Assembly: GCA_014859685.1 (NCBI GenBank) | Contig: JACUTU010000005.1 | Location: 62,001 to 126,000, forward strand | DNA: 64,000 bases | From: Sulfurospirillum sp. | Lineage (GTDB): Bacteria; Campylobacterota; Campylobacteria; Campylobacterales; Sulfurospirillaceae | Reading direction: 5' to 3' | In this document: piece by piece, positions 52,927 through 62,228 of the stretch | Numbering within the stretch: position 1 is the stretch's first letter | How the letters are laid out: each line of letters starts with the position of its first letter | Translations under genes and position numbers: made by a program | The notes under the pieces: model-generated | The model's database searches: none | What the model saw: only the letters and a program-made list of their open reading frames with translations | What the model was told of the DNA's origin: nothing

Positions 52927-53023
52927 AGTGTTCCTTTTTTTTGCAAAAGTATAACATACACAAACTCGATGTAAGTTAAAAGATAGTATCATTGATTAAA
53001 ATCAATTACAAAAGCCAATCCTC

Positions 53024-54433
53024 GTGAAAAAACACATTATCGAACAAACCGTCATCTTTTTTAGTGTTTCCAAATGGCTACTCATCTCTTCTGCTGTTGG
53101 CATTATGATAGGTGCTTTGATGGCGCTTTTTTTATGGATACTTGAATATTCTGCAAACAGTAGAGGCTTACTACCTTTTAGTTACTACTATCTACTTCCT
53201 TTAGCACTTCCTCTTACTGTTTTTATCGTCAAGATATTTGCTCCAAATGCCACAGGGCATGGAACTGAAAAAGTGATCGAAGCTATCCATAAAAAAAGTG
53301 GTAAGATCGAAGTTGCTGTCATACCTATAAAATTGCTGGCGACCGTGATCACTATCTTTGCTGGAGGTTCAGTGGGCAAAGAAGGTCCAGGAGCGCAAAT
53401 CGGTGCAGGTGCTGCCTCTTTTGTGGCAACATTGTTTAAGTTTAGAAAAGCTGACACAAAAAAGATAGTGATCTGCGGAATCAGCGCTGGTTTTGCTTCT
53501 GTTTTTGGCACCCCCATAGCTGGAGCGATATTTGGGATTGAAGTGCTTACAATCGGCGTGATCAAATACGATGTCCTTCTCCCCTCTTTTATCGCGGGCT
53601 TTGCTGCTTTTACCACAGCTCAATTTTTAGGAACTGATTATACTTATTTTAATATCCACTTTTTCAAATCAATGCAATTAGACTTAACGCTCATCGCTCT
53701 TGTGGTGGTGGCTGGGGTGTTTTTTGGATTGATAGCCGATTTTTTTATCACAGTTTTGACAGAAATAGAAAATGTTATCAAAGAGATAAAATTAAATACT
53801 TACCTTAAAGCTTTTATCGTTGGATGCATCATAGTTGTTATGACTCTTATCGCTGGCGAACAGTATCTTGGATTAGGATTAGAAATTATCGATGATGCAC
53901 TCAACCCACAAGGCTATATTCCAGAAGGAATTCGCTGGTTTGATTTTGTTTTTAAGACTATCTTTACTTCACTTACTCTAGGTGGTGGTGGAAGTGGCGG
54001 GATCATCACGCCGATTTTCTATGTTGGTGCAACAAGTGGTGTAACTTTTGGCAATCTTATGAACAGCGAAGTTGCACTTTTTGCAGCTTTAGGTTTTGTG
54101 AGTGTTTTGGCAGGCGCTACCAATGCTCCGATAGCCTCTATCATCATGGCAGTGGAGCTTTTTGGCATCGAGATAGCGCATTATGCTGCCGTTTCAGCTG
54201 TTGTTGCTTTTCTTGTTTCTGGACACCGTAGCGTTTTTCCATCACAAAAGATAGCTATGAGTAAAGCTGGCAATATTGATGTTCAAATAGGCGATGACAT
54301 CGAGCATTCAAGTATCAGTATCCACACAGAAGATATAGACAAATTCAAGCACTTAGGAGCACAACTCAAATACAAAAGCCTCAAGTGGCAAGTAAAAAAC
54401 TTTCACAAAAAAGACAACAATCTTAAGCCATAA
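53024..54433 (+). CDS. ClC-family chloride channel or transporter
   Basis: 469 residues with about ten or more hydrophobic segments. The central anion filter motif GGSVGKEGPGAQIG (about 113-126) has the gating glutamate, which favours a chloride/proton antiporter. FGTPIAGAIFGIEVL and the glycine-rich GGGGSGGIITPIFYVGA are also typical. The first filter motif is GHGTEKV rather than GSGIP, as in a known prokaryotic subgroup. Start is GTG. No C-terminal CBS domains. Stands alone, divergent from mogA. Confidence 0.9.
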   Translation: MKKHIIEQTVIFFSVSKWLLISSAVGIMIGALMALFLWILEYSANSRGLLPFSYYYLLPLALPLTVFIVKIFAPNATGHGTEKVIEAIHKKSGKIEVAVIPIKLLATVITIFAGGSVGKEGPGAQIGAGAASFVATLFKFRKADTKKIVICGISAGFASVFGTPIAGAIFGIEVLTIGVIKYDVLLPSFIAGFAAFTTAQFLGTDYTYFNIHFFKSMQLDLTLIALVVVAGVFFGLIADFFITVLTEIENVIKEIKLNTYLKAFIVGCIIVVMTLIAGEQYLGLGLEIIDDALNPQGYIPEGIRWFDFVFKTIFTSLTLGGGGSGGIITPIFYVGATSGVTFGNLMNSEVALFAALGFVSVLAGATNAPIASIIMAVELFGIEIAHYAAVSAVVAFLVSGHRSVFPSQKIAMSKAGNIDVQIGDDIEHSSISIHTEDIDKFKHLGAQLKYKSLKWQVKNFHKKDNNLKP

Positions 54434-54475
54434 AAAAAATTTGATGCGAACTATTAAATTTCATAGAAACTGCGT

Positions 54476-55282
54476 TTATAGCTTAACTCCAGCTTTTTGA
54501 TAGAGATCATAAAAATGATGTACCGGTCCAACTTTTCCTTGTCCTAAAGAAAAACCCTGCTTGATAGCTTGTGTTATATATATTTTTGCGGCATGAACGG
54601 CATCTAAAAGTTCCATACCCTTCGCAAGGTTTGCAGCAATTGCGCTTGAGAGTGTACAACCTGTTCCGTGGGTATTGTGTGTTTGGATTAACTCTCCTTT
54701 TAGCAAATGAAATGCCTTGCCATCATAAAAAATATCAGTTGCATCTTCGATGTATTGTCCACCTTTGAGTAAAACATTGGCACATCCTAAAGTATGCAAC
54801 TCTTTTGCTGCTTTTTTCATATCTGCAAGCGTTACAATCTTACATGCAAGAATCGCTTGTGCCTCAAAAATATTTGGCGTGATGATAGTAGCCATTGGGA
54901 TCAAAAGCTCGATGAGTGCTTTTTTTGCATCATCATTTAAGAGATTAAAACCGCTTTTTGAAATCATAACGGGATCAACGACCATAAAAGGCAGAGGATA
55001 TTTTTTGAGAGTTTGAGCGATTATTTTAATCGTTTGAGCACGAGAAACCATACCAATTTTGAGAGCATCGACACAAATATCATCAAAAACAGCTTCAATT
55101 TGACGCTCAATTGTGCTTTCATCTATGTCGGCAACTGCAAAAACTCCTTGGGTGTTTTGTGCGGTAACTGCTGTGATAACGCTCATTCCAAAAGTACCAA
55201 GTGCGCTAAATGTCTTCAAATCCGCTTGAATTCCAGCTCCACCACTACTATCAGAACCTGCTATACTTAAACAATGTTTCAT
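54476..55282 (-). CDS. thiD: Hydroxymethylpyrimidine / phosphomethylpyrimidine kinase
   Basis: Phosphorylates HMP and HMP-P in thiamine synthesis. 268 residues of the ribokinase fold: SIAGSDSSGGAGIQADLKTF at the start, VDPVMISKSG near 125 and the anion-hole/catalytic motif NTHGTGCTLSSAIAANLA near 210. It is the only thi gene in the window and lies 49 bases downstream of a TPP riboswitch on the same strand, so its expression falls when thiamine pyrophosphate is high. Confidence 0.95.
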   Translation of the reverse strand: MKHCLSIAGSDSSGGAGIQADLKTFSALGTFGMSVITAVTAQNTQGVFAVADIDESTIERQIEAVFDDICVDALKIGMVSRAQTIKIIAQTLKKYPLPFMVVDPVMISKSGFNLLNDDAKKALIELLIPMATIITPNIFEAQAILACKIVTLADMKKAAKELHTLGCANVLLKGGQYIEDATDIFYDGKAFHLLKGELIQTHNTHGTGCTLSSAIAANLAKGMELLDAVHAAKIYITQAIKQGFSLGQGKVGPVHHFYDLYQKAGVKL

Positions 55283-55330
55283 CTTTCATCCCTTATATAA
55301 AAGATTAGTGAAAAGAAGATGGGAGATGTT

Positions 55331-55427
55331 TTGGCTTTCCTACGCTGGCACTACCCAGATCAGGTTAAAGGGTCAAAGAATCACTATTCTTTATCTCAGC
55401 TGGTACTACCAGCACTCCTAGCACTAA
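55331..55427 (-). promoter_or_regulatory. TPP riboswitch (THI element)
   Basis: Read on the minus strand, all conserved blocks of the aptamer are present: GGAGTGC, CTGAGA (55399-55394), ACCC, AACCTGATCTGG (ending 55355), GTGCCAGCGTAGG (ending 55339). The variable P3 arm is an AAAGAAT / ATTCTTT stem. The aptamer ends about 49 bases before the thiD ATG, so control is probably by ribosome access or a short downstream structure. Confidence 0.95.
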
Positions 55428-55465
55428 TTTTGTGTTTGTGATTATACAATGATCTGTATTTACTT

Positions 55466-58400
55466 TCAAGCTACATGTGAGTCATTTGCTCTTTCATACC
55501 ATGAACGAAGCCAACTATCAAGTGGGTACATGAGGCGATAAATCACAGGTACAATGAGTAGCGTAAGAATAGTTGAACTTAGCAATCCTCCAATGATGGC
55601 AATTGCCATTGGTGCATTGCCCTCATGTCCTGCACCTTGTGAGAGTGCAAGTGGCAACATCGCTCCTATCATCGCAAAAGTGGTCATCAAAATTGGTCGC
55701 AATCGCTTTTCTCCAGCTTCTAGTAAAGCATCTTCAACCGCTTTGCCCTCTTTGATAGCATGATTTGCAAAATCCACAACCAAAATGGCATTTTTACCCA
55801 CCATTCCCAAAAGTAAAATAACACCTATCATAACAAACAAACTAAAGGGCATCCCAAAAAGATAAAGTGCTACCACGACGCCACTAAAAGATAAAGGCAT
55901 CGCTACCATAATGATAAAAGGTTGGATGAGCGATTCATACAGAGCAGCCAAGATAAGATAGATAAGAATGATGGCTAAAAGTACTGCCATAGCAAATGCT
56001 TTATTGGTTTTTTCCATATGTTCCACATCGCCATTGAACCTATAGCTATATCCATTGCCAAGTAAAGCATCTATATTTTCTTCTACCCCCTTAACGATGC
56101 TATCAAGTGCCACATCAAAAAGATTTGCTTTTACGAGTACTTTTCTTTGTCTATCATAACGATTGATAGAAGCCGCGCCCAAAGACTCTTCAAAATTTAC
56201 TAAACCTTCAAGAGCAACAAATTCTCCACTCGGAACTCTTACATGTAGCTTTTTAAGATCGTCAATCGTTTCTCTATTTGCATTTGAAAATCGCAGCGTC
56301 ACATCTAGCTCTTTTCCGTCTTCTTCAAAATAACTAATGGCACTATCGCTAGAAAAAGATGCTCCAATGATGCCAGCTATCATTTGTGCGCTCACACCAA
56401 GTCGCATGGCATTGTCTCTTTTTATAGTAATCTTTATCTCTGGTTTTCCTTGTTCAAAATCATTGTCCACATCTACTGCACCTTCAATGGAAGCTAAAAG
56501 CTTGGACACTTCTTTTGCTTTTTGTTCAAGCACTTCAAGGTCATCACCCGTAATGACTATCTGCACTTTCGCATTTTCCATACCCGTATCCATAGGAGGA
56601 ACTTCCTCCACGCTTACATGTAAGTCTTTGAGCGTTTTAAATTTCTCTCTATAGCGTTGGACTATCTCATTTTGACGCAAACTTCTTTGTGTAACAGGTA
56701 CAATTTTGACATAAATCTTTGCTTTGTGTATCTCTTGTGTGGCACTATATCCAATGGATAGCACGCTGTATTCTACAAGTTTATCTTGATGTAACACATC
56801 AAGGAGAGGTTGCATTTTTGCCTTCATAGCTTCCAAATTTATACCCACTGGTGCTTTGATGATGATTTGCATCTCTGCGTTATCTTCCATAGGAACAAAA
56901 TCCCCGCCAATATGAGCAAGCAAACTTCCTGAAAGTATCAAAACACCAACTGTACCCAAAATCGTAAGCATTTTAAAGCGGATCAAAATTTTCAATAAAG
57001 CACAATATGTTGCATCCAATTTGACAAAAAATGGCTCAGTTATATGATAAAATTTACTCTCTTTTGCACTCAAAATTCTTGCAGCAACACTTGGAATAAA
57101 CATAACAGCAATGATATAAGAGATGATAACGCCGCTCGCAACAGTCATCGCAAAAGAGTTGAAAAATCTGCCAACAATGCCATCCATAAAAGCAACAGGT
57201 ATAAAAACGGCTAGAAGCATCGCCGAAATTGCAAGGATAGAGAAAGCTATCTCCTTGATACCCTCAAAAGATGCCAAAAATGGCAGGGTTCCTTTTTCCA
57301 TTTTTTTGGTGATATTTTCTATCACAACAATTGCATCATCGATGAAAATACCGATGGCCAAGGTGAGTCCAATCATACTCAGACGATTTAAATCATATCC
57401 CAACCAATCCATCAATGCAAAAGTGCCAATGATTGAGGAGGGAATCGCCAAACTTGCGAGTAAAGTTGCTGTGATATTTCTTAAAAAGAGAAAAACAATG
57501 ATGATGGAAAGTATCGCCCCATAAATGAGATCGAAAGTAACTTGATTGATATTTTGCAAAATCTTTTCAGATTGGTCTTGCAGGAGTTTTAAGCTAAAAT
57601 CCTCACCAGCAATTCTCTCTAGCTCTGGCATTACACTCTTTACGCCCTTGATTATATCCAGAGTATTGGTTGCGGATATTTTTTTAACCTCCAGCATAAC
57701 TCCTTCTTTTGTCTCATAGCTTGCATAACTTTTAGCATCCTCCAAAGAGTCTTCCACATGTGCTATATCTTTGAGTCTCACTCCTTCTTTGATAAAAATA
57801 TTTTTCATCTCCTCTAAACTACTCGCATCAGCTCTTGTTTTGAGGATAAATTCATTTTGTTGTCCAACAAGTTTTCCACCACCAAGGCGTAAATTTTCTT
57901 TGGAGATAATGGCTTGTAAATCACTGGCGCTTAGCCTATATTTGTTGAGCAAAAATGGATCAACCAAGATGCGGATTTGGCGTTCTTTAAAACCTACAAT
58001 GTTGATTTCGCCAACTCCTTTTATGCGTTGTAATCTTGGCTTTATCTTTTCATCAGCTAGACGCATAAGGGCTTGCTCATCGCTCTTGTTGCTCACCATA
58101 AAAAGGCTTATAACAGCACCTGAAGTACCAGAAGCTTTTTTCACAATAGGTTTTTGCACACCTGTTTCCAAGATAACTGAGCCTACTTTTTCTCGCACAT
58201 CATTTGCAGCTTCTGTAATATCTCGCTCTAACTCAAAAACAGCAGTAACAACACTCATTCCCTCATAGCTTGTAGATAAAAGTTTATCAAGCCCCTCTAT
58301 GCTAGAGAGTGCCTCTTCTATCTTATCTGTGACTTTAGATTCAACACTACTAGGATCAGCACCATAATAAGCAGTTTCGACCGTGATAATAGGAAATTCT

Positions 58401-58513
58401 ACAGTAGGAAAGAGATTGATTGGCATACTTTTATAAGAGATGAGTCCAAACACAATAAATGACAGTACCAGCATTAAAGTTGCGATGGGTTTGTTTATGG
58501 CAAATTTATACAT
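55466..58513 (-). CDS. RND efflux transporter, inner-membrane pump (AcrB/HAE1 type)
   Basis: Proton-driven exporter of drugs, solvents or similar small molecules, 1015 residues, 12 membrane helices with two large periplasmic loops. Recognisable parts are the start MYKFAINKPIATLMLV, MPINLFPTVEFP, GLTLAIGIFIDDAIVVIEN with the paired aspartates of helix 4 near residue 390, and VMIGVILLLGMVGKNAILVVDFANHA. The ATG is 3 bases after the adaptor gene stop. No TolC-like outer-membrane gene is adjacent, so it must use one from elsewhere. Confidence 0.93.
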   Translation of the reverse strand: MYKFAINKPIATLMLVLSFIVFGLISYKSMPINLFPTVEFPIITVETAYYGADPSSVESKVTDKIEEALSSIEGLDKLLSTSYEGMSVVTAVFELERDITEAANDVREKVGSVILETGVQKPIVKKASGTSGAVISLFMVSNKSDEQALMRLADEKIKPRLQRIKGVGEINIVGFKERQIRILVDPFLLNKYRLSASDLQAIISKENLRLGGGKLVGQQNEFILKTRADASSLEEMKNIFIKEGVRLKDIAHVEDSLEDAKSYASYETKEGVMLEVKKISATNTLDIIKGVKSVMPELERIAGEDFSLKLLQDQSEKILQNINQVTFDLIYGAILSIIIVFLFLRNITATLLASLAIPSSIIGTFALMDWLGYDLNRLSMIGLTLAIGIFIDDAIVVIENITKKMEKGTLPFLASFEGIKEIAFSILAISAMLLAVFIPVAFMDGIVGRFFNSFAMTVASGVIISYIIAVMFIPSVAARILSAKESKFYHITEPFFVKLDATYCALLKILIRFKMLTILGTVGVLILSGSLLAHIGGDFVPMEDNAEMQIIIKAPVGINLEAMKAKMQPLLDVLHQDKLVEYSVLSIGYSATQEIHKAKIYVKIVPVTQRSLRQNEIVQRYREKFKTLKDLHVSVEEVPPMDTGMENAKVQIVITGDDLEVLEQKAKEVSKLLASIEGAVDVDNDFEQGKPEIKITIKRDNAMRLGVSAQMIAGIIGASFSSDSAISYFEEDGKELDVTLRFSNANRETIDDLKKLHVRVPSGEFVALEGLVNFEESLGAASINRYDRQRKVLVKANLFDVALDSIVKGVEENIDALLGNGYSYRFNGDVEHMEKTNKAFAMAVLLAIILIYLILAALYESLIQPFIIMVAMPLSFSGVVVALYLFGMPFSLFVMIGVILLLGMVGKNAILVVDFANHAIKEGKAVEDALLEAGEKRLRPILMTTFAMIGAMLPLALSQGAGHEGNAPMAIAIIGGLLSSTILTLLIVPVIYRLMYPLDSWLRSWYERANDSHVA

Positions 58514-58516
58514 GTA

Positions 58517-59257
58517 CTACTCAGCCACAATCTTGCCATCACCAAAGAGGCCTGTAGGAATGTTTTGCGTGAGAACTTCAGCTTTTATTTTTCTATTTTG
58601 TATATTTGCACTTGGATAAACTTTGGAAATTGTACCCTCAAATTCTTTATCCAATCCCTCAATACGGTATCTAAATTTTTGCCCTACCCTCACTAGATTC
58701 CAATACATTTGATCAAAATTCAAAACAAGCTTTACATGTGGAAAACTACTCAGTGTTAAAAGTGGGGTACTCACTGCATTAACGCCCTCACCAAGTTCTA
58801 CATGTACGCTTGTAATCACACCATCATAAGGAGCAAGTAAAATCTTTTTTTGCTTTTTGATCTTTTTAAGTTCAAGTGCTTTTTGTGCTTTGTCATAAGC
58901 TTGTTTTGCTTTTTTTAACTCATAAACTATATTTTCATACCGTTCTTTATCGATGGCATTTTGTATCTTTGTGTAGCGATCAAACTTTTTTTGTACAAGC
59001 TCTAGCGAGATTTGCGCCAGCTTGACTTCACTGATCGCCAATGCTTCATCACCATTCTCAAGCGCGTTATCTAATTCAAGTAAAACATCTCCCTTTTGCA
59101 CTTGATCTCCAGCCCTCACAAAAAGATGCTTGATGACACCAGCACTTGAAAGTGCGAGTTTAGAGTCTTTTTCACCCACTACATCAAAAGTAGCGTACAC
59201 TTCTTTTGCGTACACAAAACCACCAAAAAAAATACATAATAATAAAACAAATTTCAT
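58517..59257 (-). CDS. RND efflux periplasmic adaptor (membrane fusion protein)
   Basis: Bridges the pump to an outer-membrane channel. 246 residues, shorter than typical AcrA (about 370-400). Signal peptide (1-17), lipoyl halves KLALSSAGVIKHLFVRAGDQVQKGDVLLEL and ILLAPYDGVITSVHVELGEGV, a hairpin coiled-coil between them (about 75-130) and a beta-barrel domain. The membrane-proximal domain appears to be reduced. It overlaps the tetR stop by 4 bases and leads directly to the pump gene. Confidence 0.9.
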   Translation of the reverse strand: MKFVLLLCIFFGGFVYAKEVYATFDVVGEKDSKLALSSAGVIKHLFVRAGDQVQKGDVLLELDNALENGDEALAISEVKLAQISLELVQKKFDRYTKIQNAIDKERYENIVYELKKAKQAYDKAQKALELKKIKKQKKILLAPYDGVITSVHVELGEGVNAVSTPLLTLSSFPHVKLVLNFDQMYWNLVRVGQKFRYRIEGLDKEFEGTISKVYPSANIQNRKIKAEVLTQNIPTGLFGDGKIVAE

Positions 59258-59871
59258 AATTGTCCTTCTTTTACAAGCAAACTCAAAAGCAGTTCTCTTT
59301 GTGTCTGTAGTTTACTTCTAAGTTCTGCTATGTCTAGATTTTTACAGATACCATTGATGAGCGTTCCGCTAAAATGGTTCATAAATACGCTTGCTACAAG
59401 TTGGCTATCAACCTTTTGTATCTGTTTGTTTGTGATACCCTCATCAATGATTGTTTTGATACTTTTGATGTCTTCTTGTATTTTTTGATTAAAATTTTCA
59501 CGCAAAGGAGTGCTAGCAGAAGTTAAAACTATAGAGATATTTGTAGCATAAATACGCAAAAGTTTATCAAGTAAGCCATTTTGCTCAAGCAAAGAAAAAT
59601 CAAAAAATATAGCTATCTTTTCAAAAACACTCTGGGTGTTTTTACACCGAATTTTTCGCTCATTTGCTAATAGTTCGCACACATATTCCCAAATCTCGAT
59701 GATAATCTCTTCTTTGGTTTTAAAGTAAATATAAACAGTACCTTTACCAACATTTGCAGCTTTTGCAATTGCCTCTACAGAAGTTTTAGCTAACCCATTT
59801 TCAGATATTAAGTCAATTGCACAAATAGCAATTTGGCGTTTTTTTCTACTTTTTTTGACAATTCTAGGCAT
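59254..59871 (-). CDS. TetR-family transcriptional regulator
   Basis: 205 residues: N-terminal helix-turn-helix (about 10-55: RQIAICAIDLISENGLAKTSVEAIAKAANVGKGTVYIYFKTKEEI) and a helical ligand-binding domain. I use the ATG at 59871. First gene of the tetR-adaptor-pump operon and probably its autorepressor, given the palindrome 14 bases upstream. Confidence 0.9.
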   Translation of the reverse strand: MPRIVKKSRKKRQIAICAIDLISENGLAKTSVEAIAKAANVGKGTVYIYFKTKEEIIIEIWEYVCELLANERKIRCKNTQSVFEKIAIFFDFSLLEQNGLLDKLLRIYATNISIVLTSASTPLRENFNQKIQEDIKSIKTIIDEGITNKQIQKVDSQLVASVFMNHFSGTLINGICKNLDIAELRSKLQTQRELLLSLLVKEGQL

Positions 59872-59884
59872 CAATTCCTCTCTT

Positions 59885-59899
59885 ATGACCGATAGTCAT
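59885..59899. promoter_or_regulatory. Candidate operator of the TetR regulator
   Basis: ATGAC-CGATA-GTCAT is a palindrome with perfect 5-bp arms, 14 bases upstream of the tetR-like start codon. TGAC...GTCA palindromes are common TetR-family operators. Location and symmetry suggest autoregulation of the efflux operon. The 170 bases beyond it up to bioV show nothing else. Confidence 0.5.
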
Positions 59900-60070
59900 T
59901 TTACATAAAATAATACTCTTTTTTTCTTAAACTTTTTTATAAAGATATAACAATGCTAACAAGATTATAAACTGATCTTAACGAAATTTCTTTAAAAAAC
60001 ACGCATTTACTTGTAGTGCATAACATCAATTGCGGATAAATGAGCACGGTATCATCGTGTATCAAAAACC

Positions 60071-60580
60071 TCAATGCAAAGCATGTCCGACATTTTTGAT
60101 AAAATAAACAGTGCTATAAGGCTGAAAAAACTCTTTGACTTTGAGAGGATCTATGATTTTGTCTTTTTCTCCAATGAAGAGTTCTATCTCTATGCCTTTG
60201 GCTCTTAAACACTCAAGTTTTTGCCCCTCCCACTCATAATACAAAAGCTCTCTCAACTCTTCAATGCTTTGCATATGAAAGTATTTTTCTATCAATATTT
60301 TTGAAGGGTAAGCGATATTTTTCAAAAAATCTTCACTATATTTTTGAGGGTCTTTTGCAAAATACAGCGTTTGGAGTTTTTTAAATTTTTCCTCTTTATC
60401 TTGAAAGAAAGCGGGAGAAATGAGTTGGATTTTATCGATGCGAGTGTTTACATGTAAGGCATATTCTAAGGCTTTTATGGCTCCATAACTAAAGCCTACC
60501 ACACAAAATTCACTCTTACATGTAAAAGCATCAAATAAATCAGACTCATCTCTTAAACAAAAACCGCTAAAAAAGTGCAT
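60071..60580 (-). CDS. bioV: Pimeloyl-ACP methyl ester esterase, BioV type
   Basis: Removes the methyl group that disguises pimeloyl-ACP during biotin synthesis; BioV is the short Campylobacterota form of BioH. 169 residues, alpha/beta-hydrolase. The nucleophile elbow is GFSYGA (S31), the acid is in IGEKDKI (D140) and the base in NVGHALH (H166). The start MHFFSGF matches the Helicobacter enzyme as I recall it. It overlaps the FtsH-like gene by 14 bases. No other bio genes are in the window. Confidence 0.85.
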   Translation of the reverse strand: MHFFSGFCLRDESDLFDAFTCKSEFCVVGFSYGAIKALEYALHVNTRIDKIQLISPAFFQDKEEKFKKLQTLYFAKDPQKYSEDFLKNIAYPSKILIEKYFHMQSIEELRELLYYEWEGQKLECLRAKGIEIELFIGEKDKIIDPLKVKEFFQPYSTVYFIKNVGHALH

Positions 60581-62228
60581 CTACAATCTCTTTGAGCTCA
60601 CCTTTTGTAATGCTCTCTTTTTCAAAAAGTTTCTGCGAGATTCTCTGCATTGGCTCACTCATTCCCTCAAGAAATTTGCTCACTTCTTTGCTTGCATCAT
60701 CTAAAATTACAAGCACATCATCGCTAGTCATAACAAGTTTTCTGCCCATACCATAAAGCTCGACCATCTCACTTGCTATCTCTCTAGCTCGGCTCAAATC
60801 TTCACTTGCATTACTAAAACTATCGTTAAAAAAGATCTTTGTAGCACACATTCCAGCTAAATATACTTTGATCTTTGAAAACATAGCGGTTTTTGATTGT
60901 ATCTCTTGATCGATATCTTTGAGTCTATCGTTCGTGAGAGTAATTTTATCAAAATCCACTTCAAACCAATACGCACACAAAGCTTTTGCACCCTGATATA
61001 CAGCTTGAATTTTTTTCTCTTCATCACTAAAACTCAACAAGCGTTTTTTGCCGATAAGTACCTTTTGTCTTACTTTGAAAAAATCTTCCATCAACAGCAC
61101 TTCTCTGTTTTCTCTCAGTGCATTAATAGCCGCTTCATTAACAAAAGTACTCAAAGCAGCACCACTAAATCCGACACTCATTTTTGCTATCTCATAAACA
61201 TTAACTTCACTTGTTTTTCCTTTGAGATAGTTTTGTAAAATCTTTACACGATCATCAAAATCTGGCATTGGAATAAAAATGCGTCTATCAAAACGACCTG
61301 AGCGAAGCAATGCTTCATCGATTACTTCAATCTTATTTGTTGCACCAACCACAATCACGCCGCTATTTTCTTCAAAACCATCCATTTGCGTCAAAAGTTC
61401 ATTGAGCGTTGATTCTCGCTCATCATTTCGCATACCGCCACGAGCTTTGCCCACTGCGTCTATCTCATCTATGAAAATAATAGAAGGGGCATTTGCTTTT
61501 GCATAAGAGAAAAGTTCTCGCACCCTTTTAGCGCCCATCCCCACATAAATCTGCACAAAACTCGCACCACTTTGGTAGTAAAATGGTACGCCAGCCTCTC
61601 CGGCAACTGCTTTTGCAACCATCGTTTTTCCAACTCCAGGAGGTCCTATAAGCAACACACCTCTTGGCAATGAAATGCCAAGTCTGTGGTATTTTTGTGG
61701 GCTTTTGAGAAAATCTACAATCTCCTGCAACTCCTCTTTTACCTCATCAATCCCTGCAACATCAGCAAATTTGTATCTTGAAGTACTAGCCCTAATTATT
61801 GATTTTGCAAAAGGATCTAGCACGCTATAAGCACTTTGATGTGTTTCTTGCTCCTTCTTAACACTCTCTTCTCGTTTTTTTCGCATATAAACTATGAAGC
61901 CAAAAAGAAAAAAACTTAATACCACAACAAGCAACAATTCTTGCAAAAATGGATCTGTATTGCGTACTTGTATCGGAACTTGCTCTAAAAGCTTTGTGAT
62001 ATCAACACCATCTTTAACTATGGCATAGCTATCAGTATTTGAGTATAAAAGTATCTGTTCATCTTCAATCACTGCTTTTTGGATAACACCACTTTGCAAA
62101 AGCATATTGTAGGTAGGTAGATTGATGATCTTGATATCATTTTTGAGATATGCAACTACCAAAAGTAGGAACACTATCAATAAAGCCCCCACGGTTATCA
62201 TCAGTTTTTTTGATTTAATATGTAGCAT
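60567..62228 (-). CDS. FtsH-like AAA protein without the protease zinc site
   Basis: 553 residues with the FtsH layout: two N-terminal membrane helices (about 10-30 and 95-115) around a small periplasmic domain, then an AAA domain with IGPPGVGKTMVAKA, SIIFIDEIDAVG and the arginine finger region LLRSGRFDRRIF. In the metalloprotease domain, the place of HEAGH reads YQGAK (about 411-415), so the zinc site is lost. The distal aspartate region (SEDLSRAREIASEMVELYGMG) remains. It should be an ATP-driven unfoldase or scaffold rather than a protease. I use the ATG at 62228, 9 bases after GAGG. It sits between mtaB and bioV. Confidence 0.88.
   Translation of the reverse strand: MLHIKSKKLMITVGALLIVFLLLVVAYLKNDIKIINLPTYNMLLQSGVIQKAVIEDEQILLYSNTDSYAIVKDGVDITKLLEQVPIQVRNTDPFLQELLLVVVLSFFLFGFIVYMRKKREESVKKEQETHQSAYSVLDPFAKSIIRASTSRYKFADVAGIDEVKEELQEIVDFLKSPQKYHRLGISLPRGVLLIGPPGVGKTMVAKAVAGEAGVPFYYQSGASFVQIYVGMGAKRVRELFSYAKANAPSIIFIDEIDAVGKARGGMRNDERESTLNELLTQMDGFEENSGVIVVGATNKIEVIDEALLRSGRFDRRIFIPMPDFDDRVKILQNYLKGKTSEVNVYEIAKMSVGFSGAALSTFVNEAAINALRENREVLLMEDFFKVRQKVLIGKKRLLSFSDEEKKIQAVYQGAKALCAYWFEVDFDKITLTNDRLKDIDQEIQSKTAMFSKIKVYLAGMCATKIFFNDSFSNASEDLSRAREIASEMVELYGMGRKLVMTSDDVLVILDDASKEVSKFLEGMSEPMQRISQKLFEKESITKGELKEIVDALF

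Larger units (their letters stand above)
7240..60525. repeat. Dispersed family of the palindrome TTACATGTAA (core TACATGTA)
   Basis: Exact TTACATGTAA copies found by eye start at 7240, 7315, 8403, 11309, 12311, 14783, 18654, 35091, 46056, 49154, 50195, 51530, 52386, 56614, 60448 and 60516. Around 25 further TACATGTA copies differ only in the outer bases, for example at 720, 900, 5829, 21629, 31224, 33772, 44359, 47922, 56243, 62263 and 62728. A following G or GG is frequent. In genes it often encodes Leu-His-Val or Thr-Cys-Lys. Coordinates here span the exact copies only. Confidence 0.8.
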
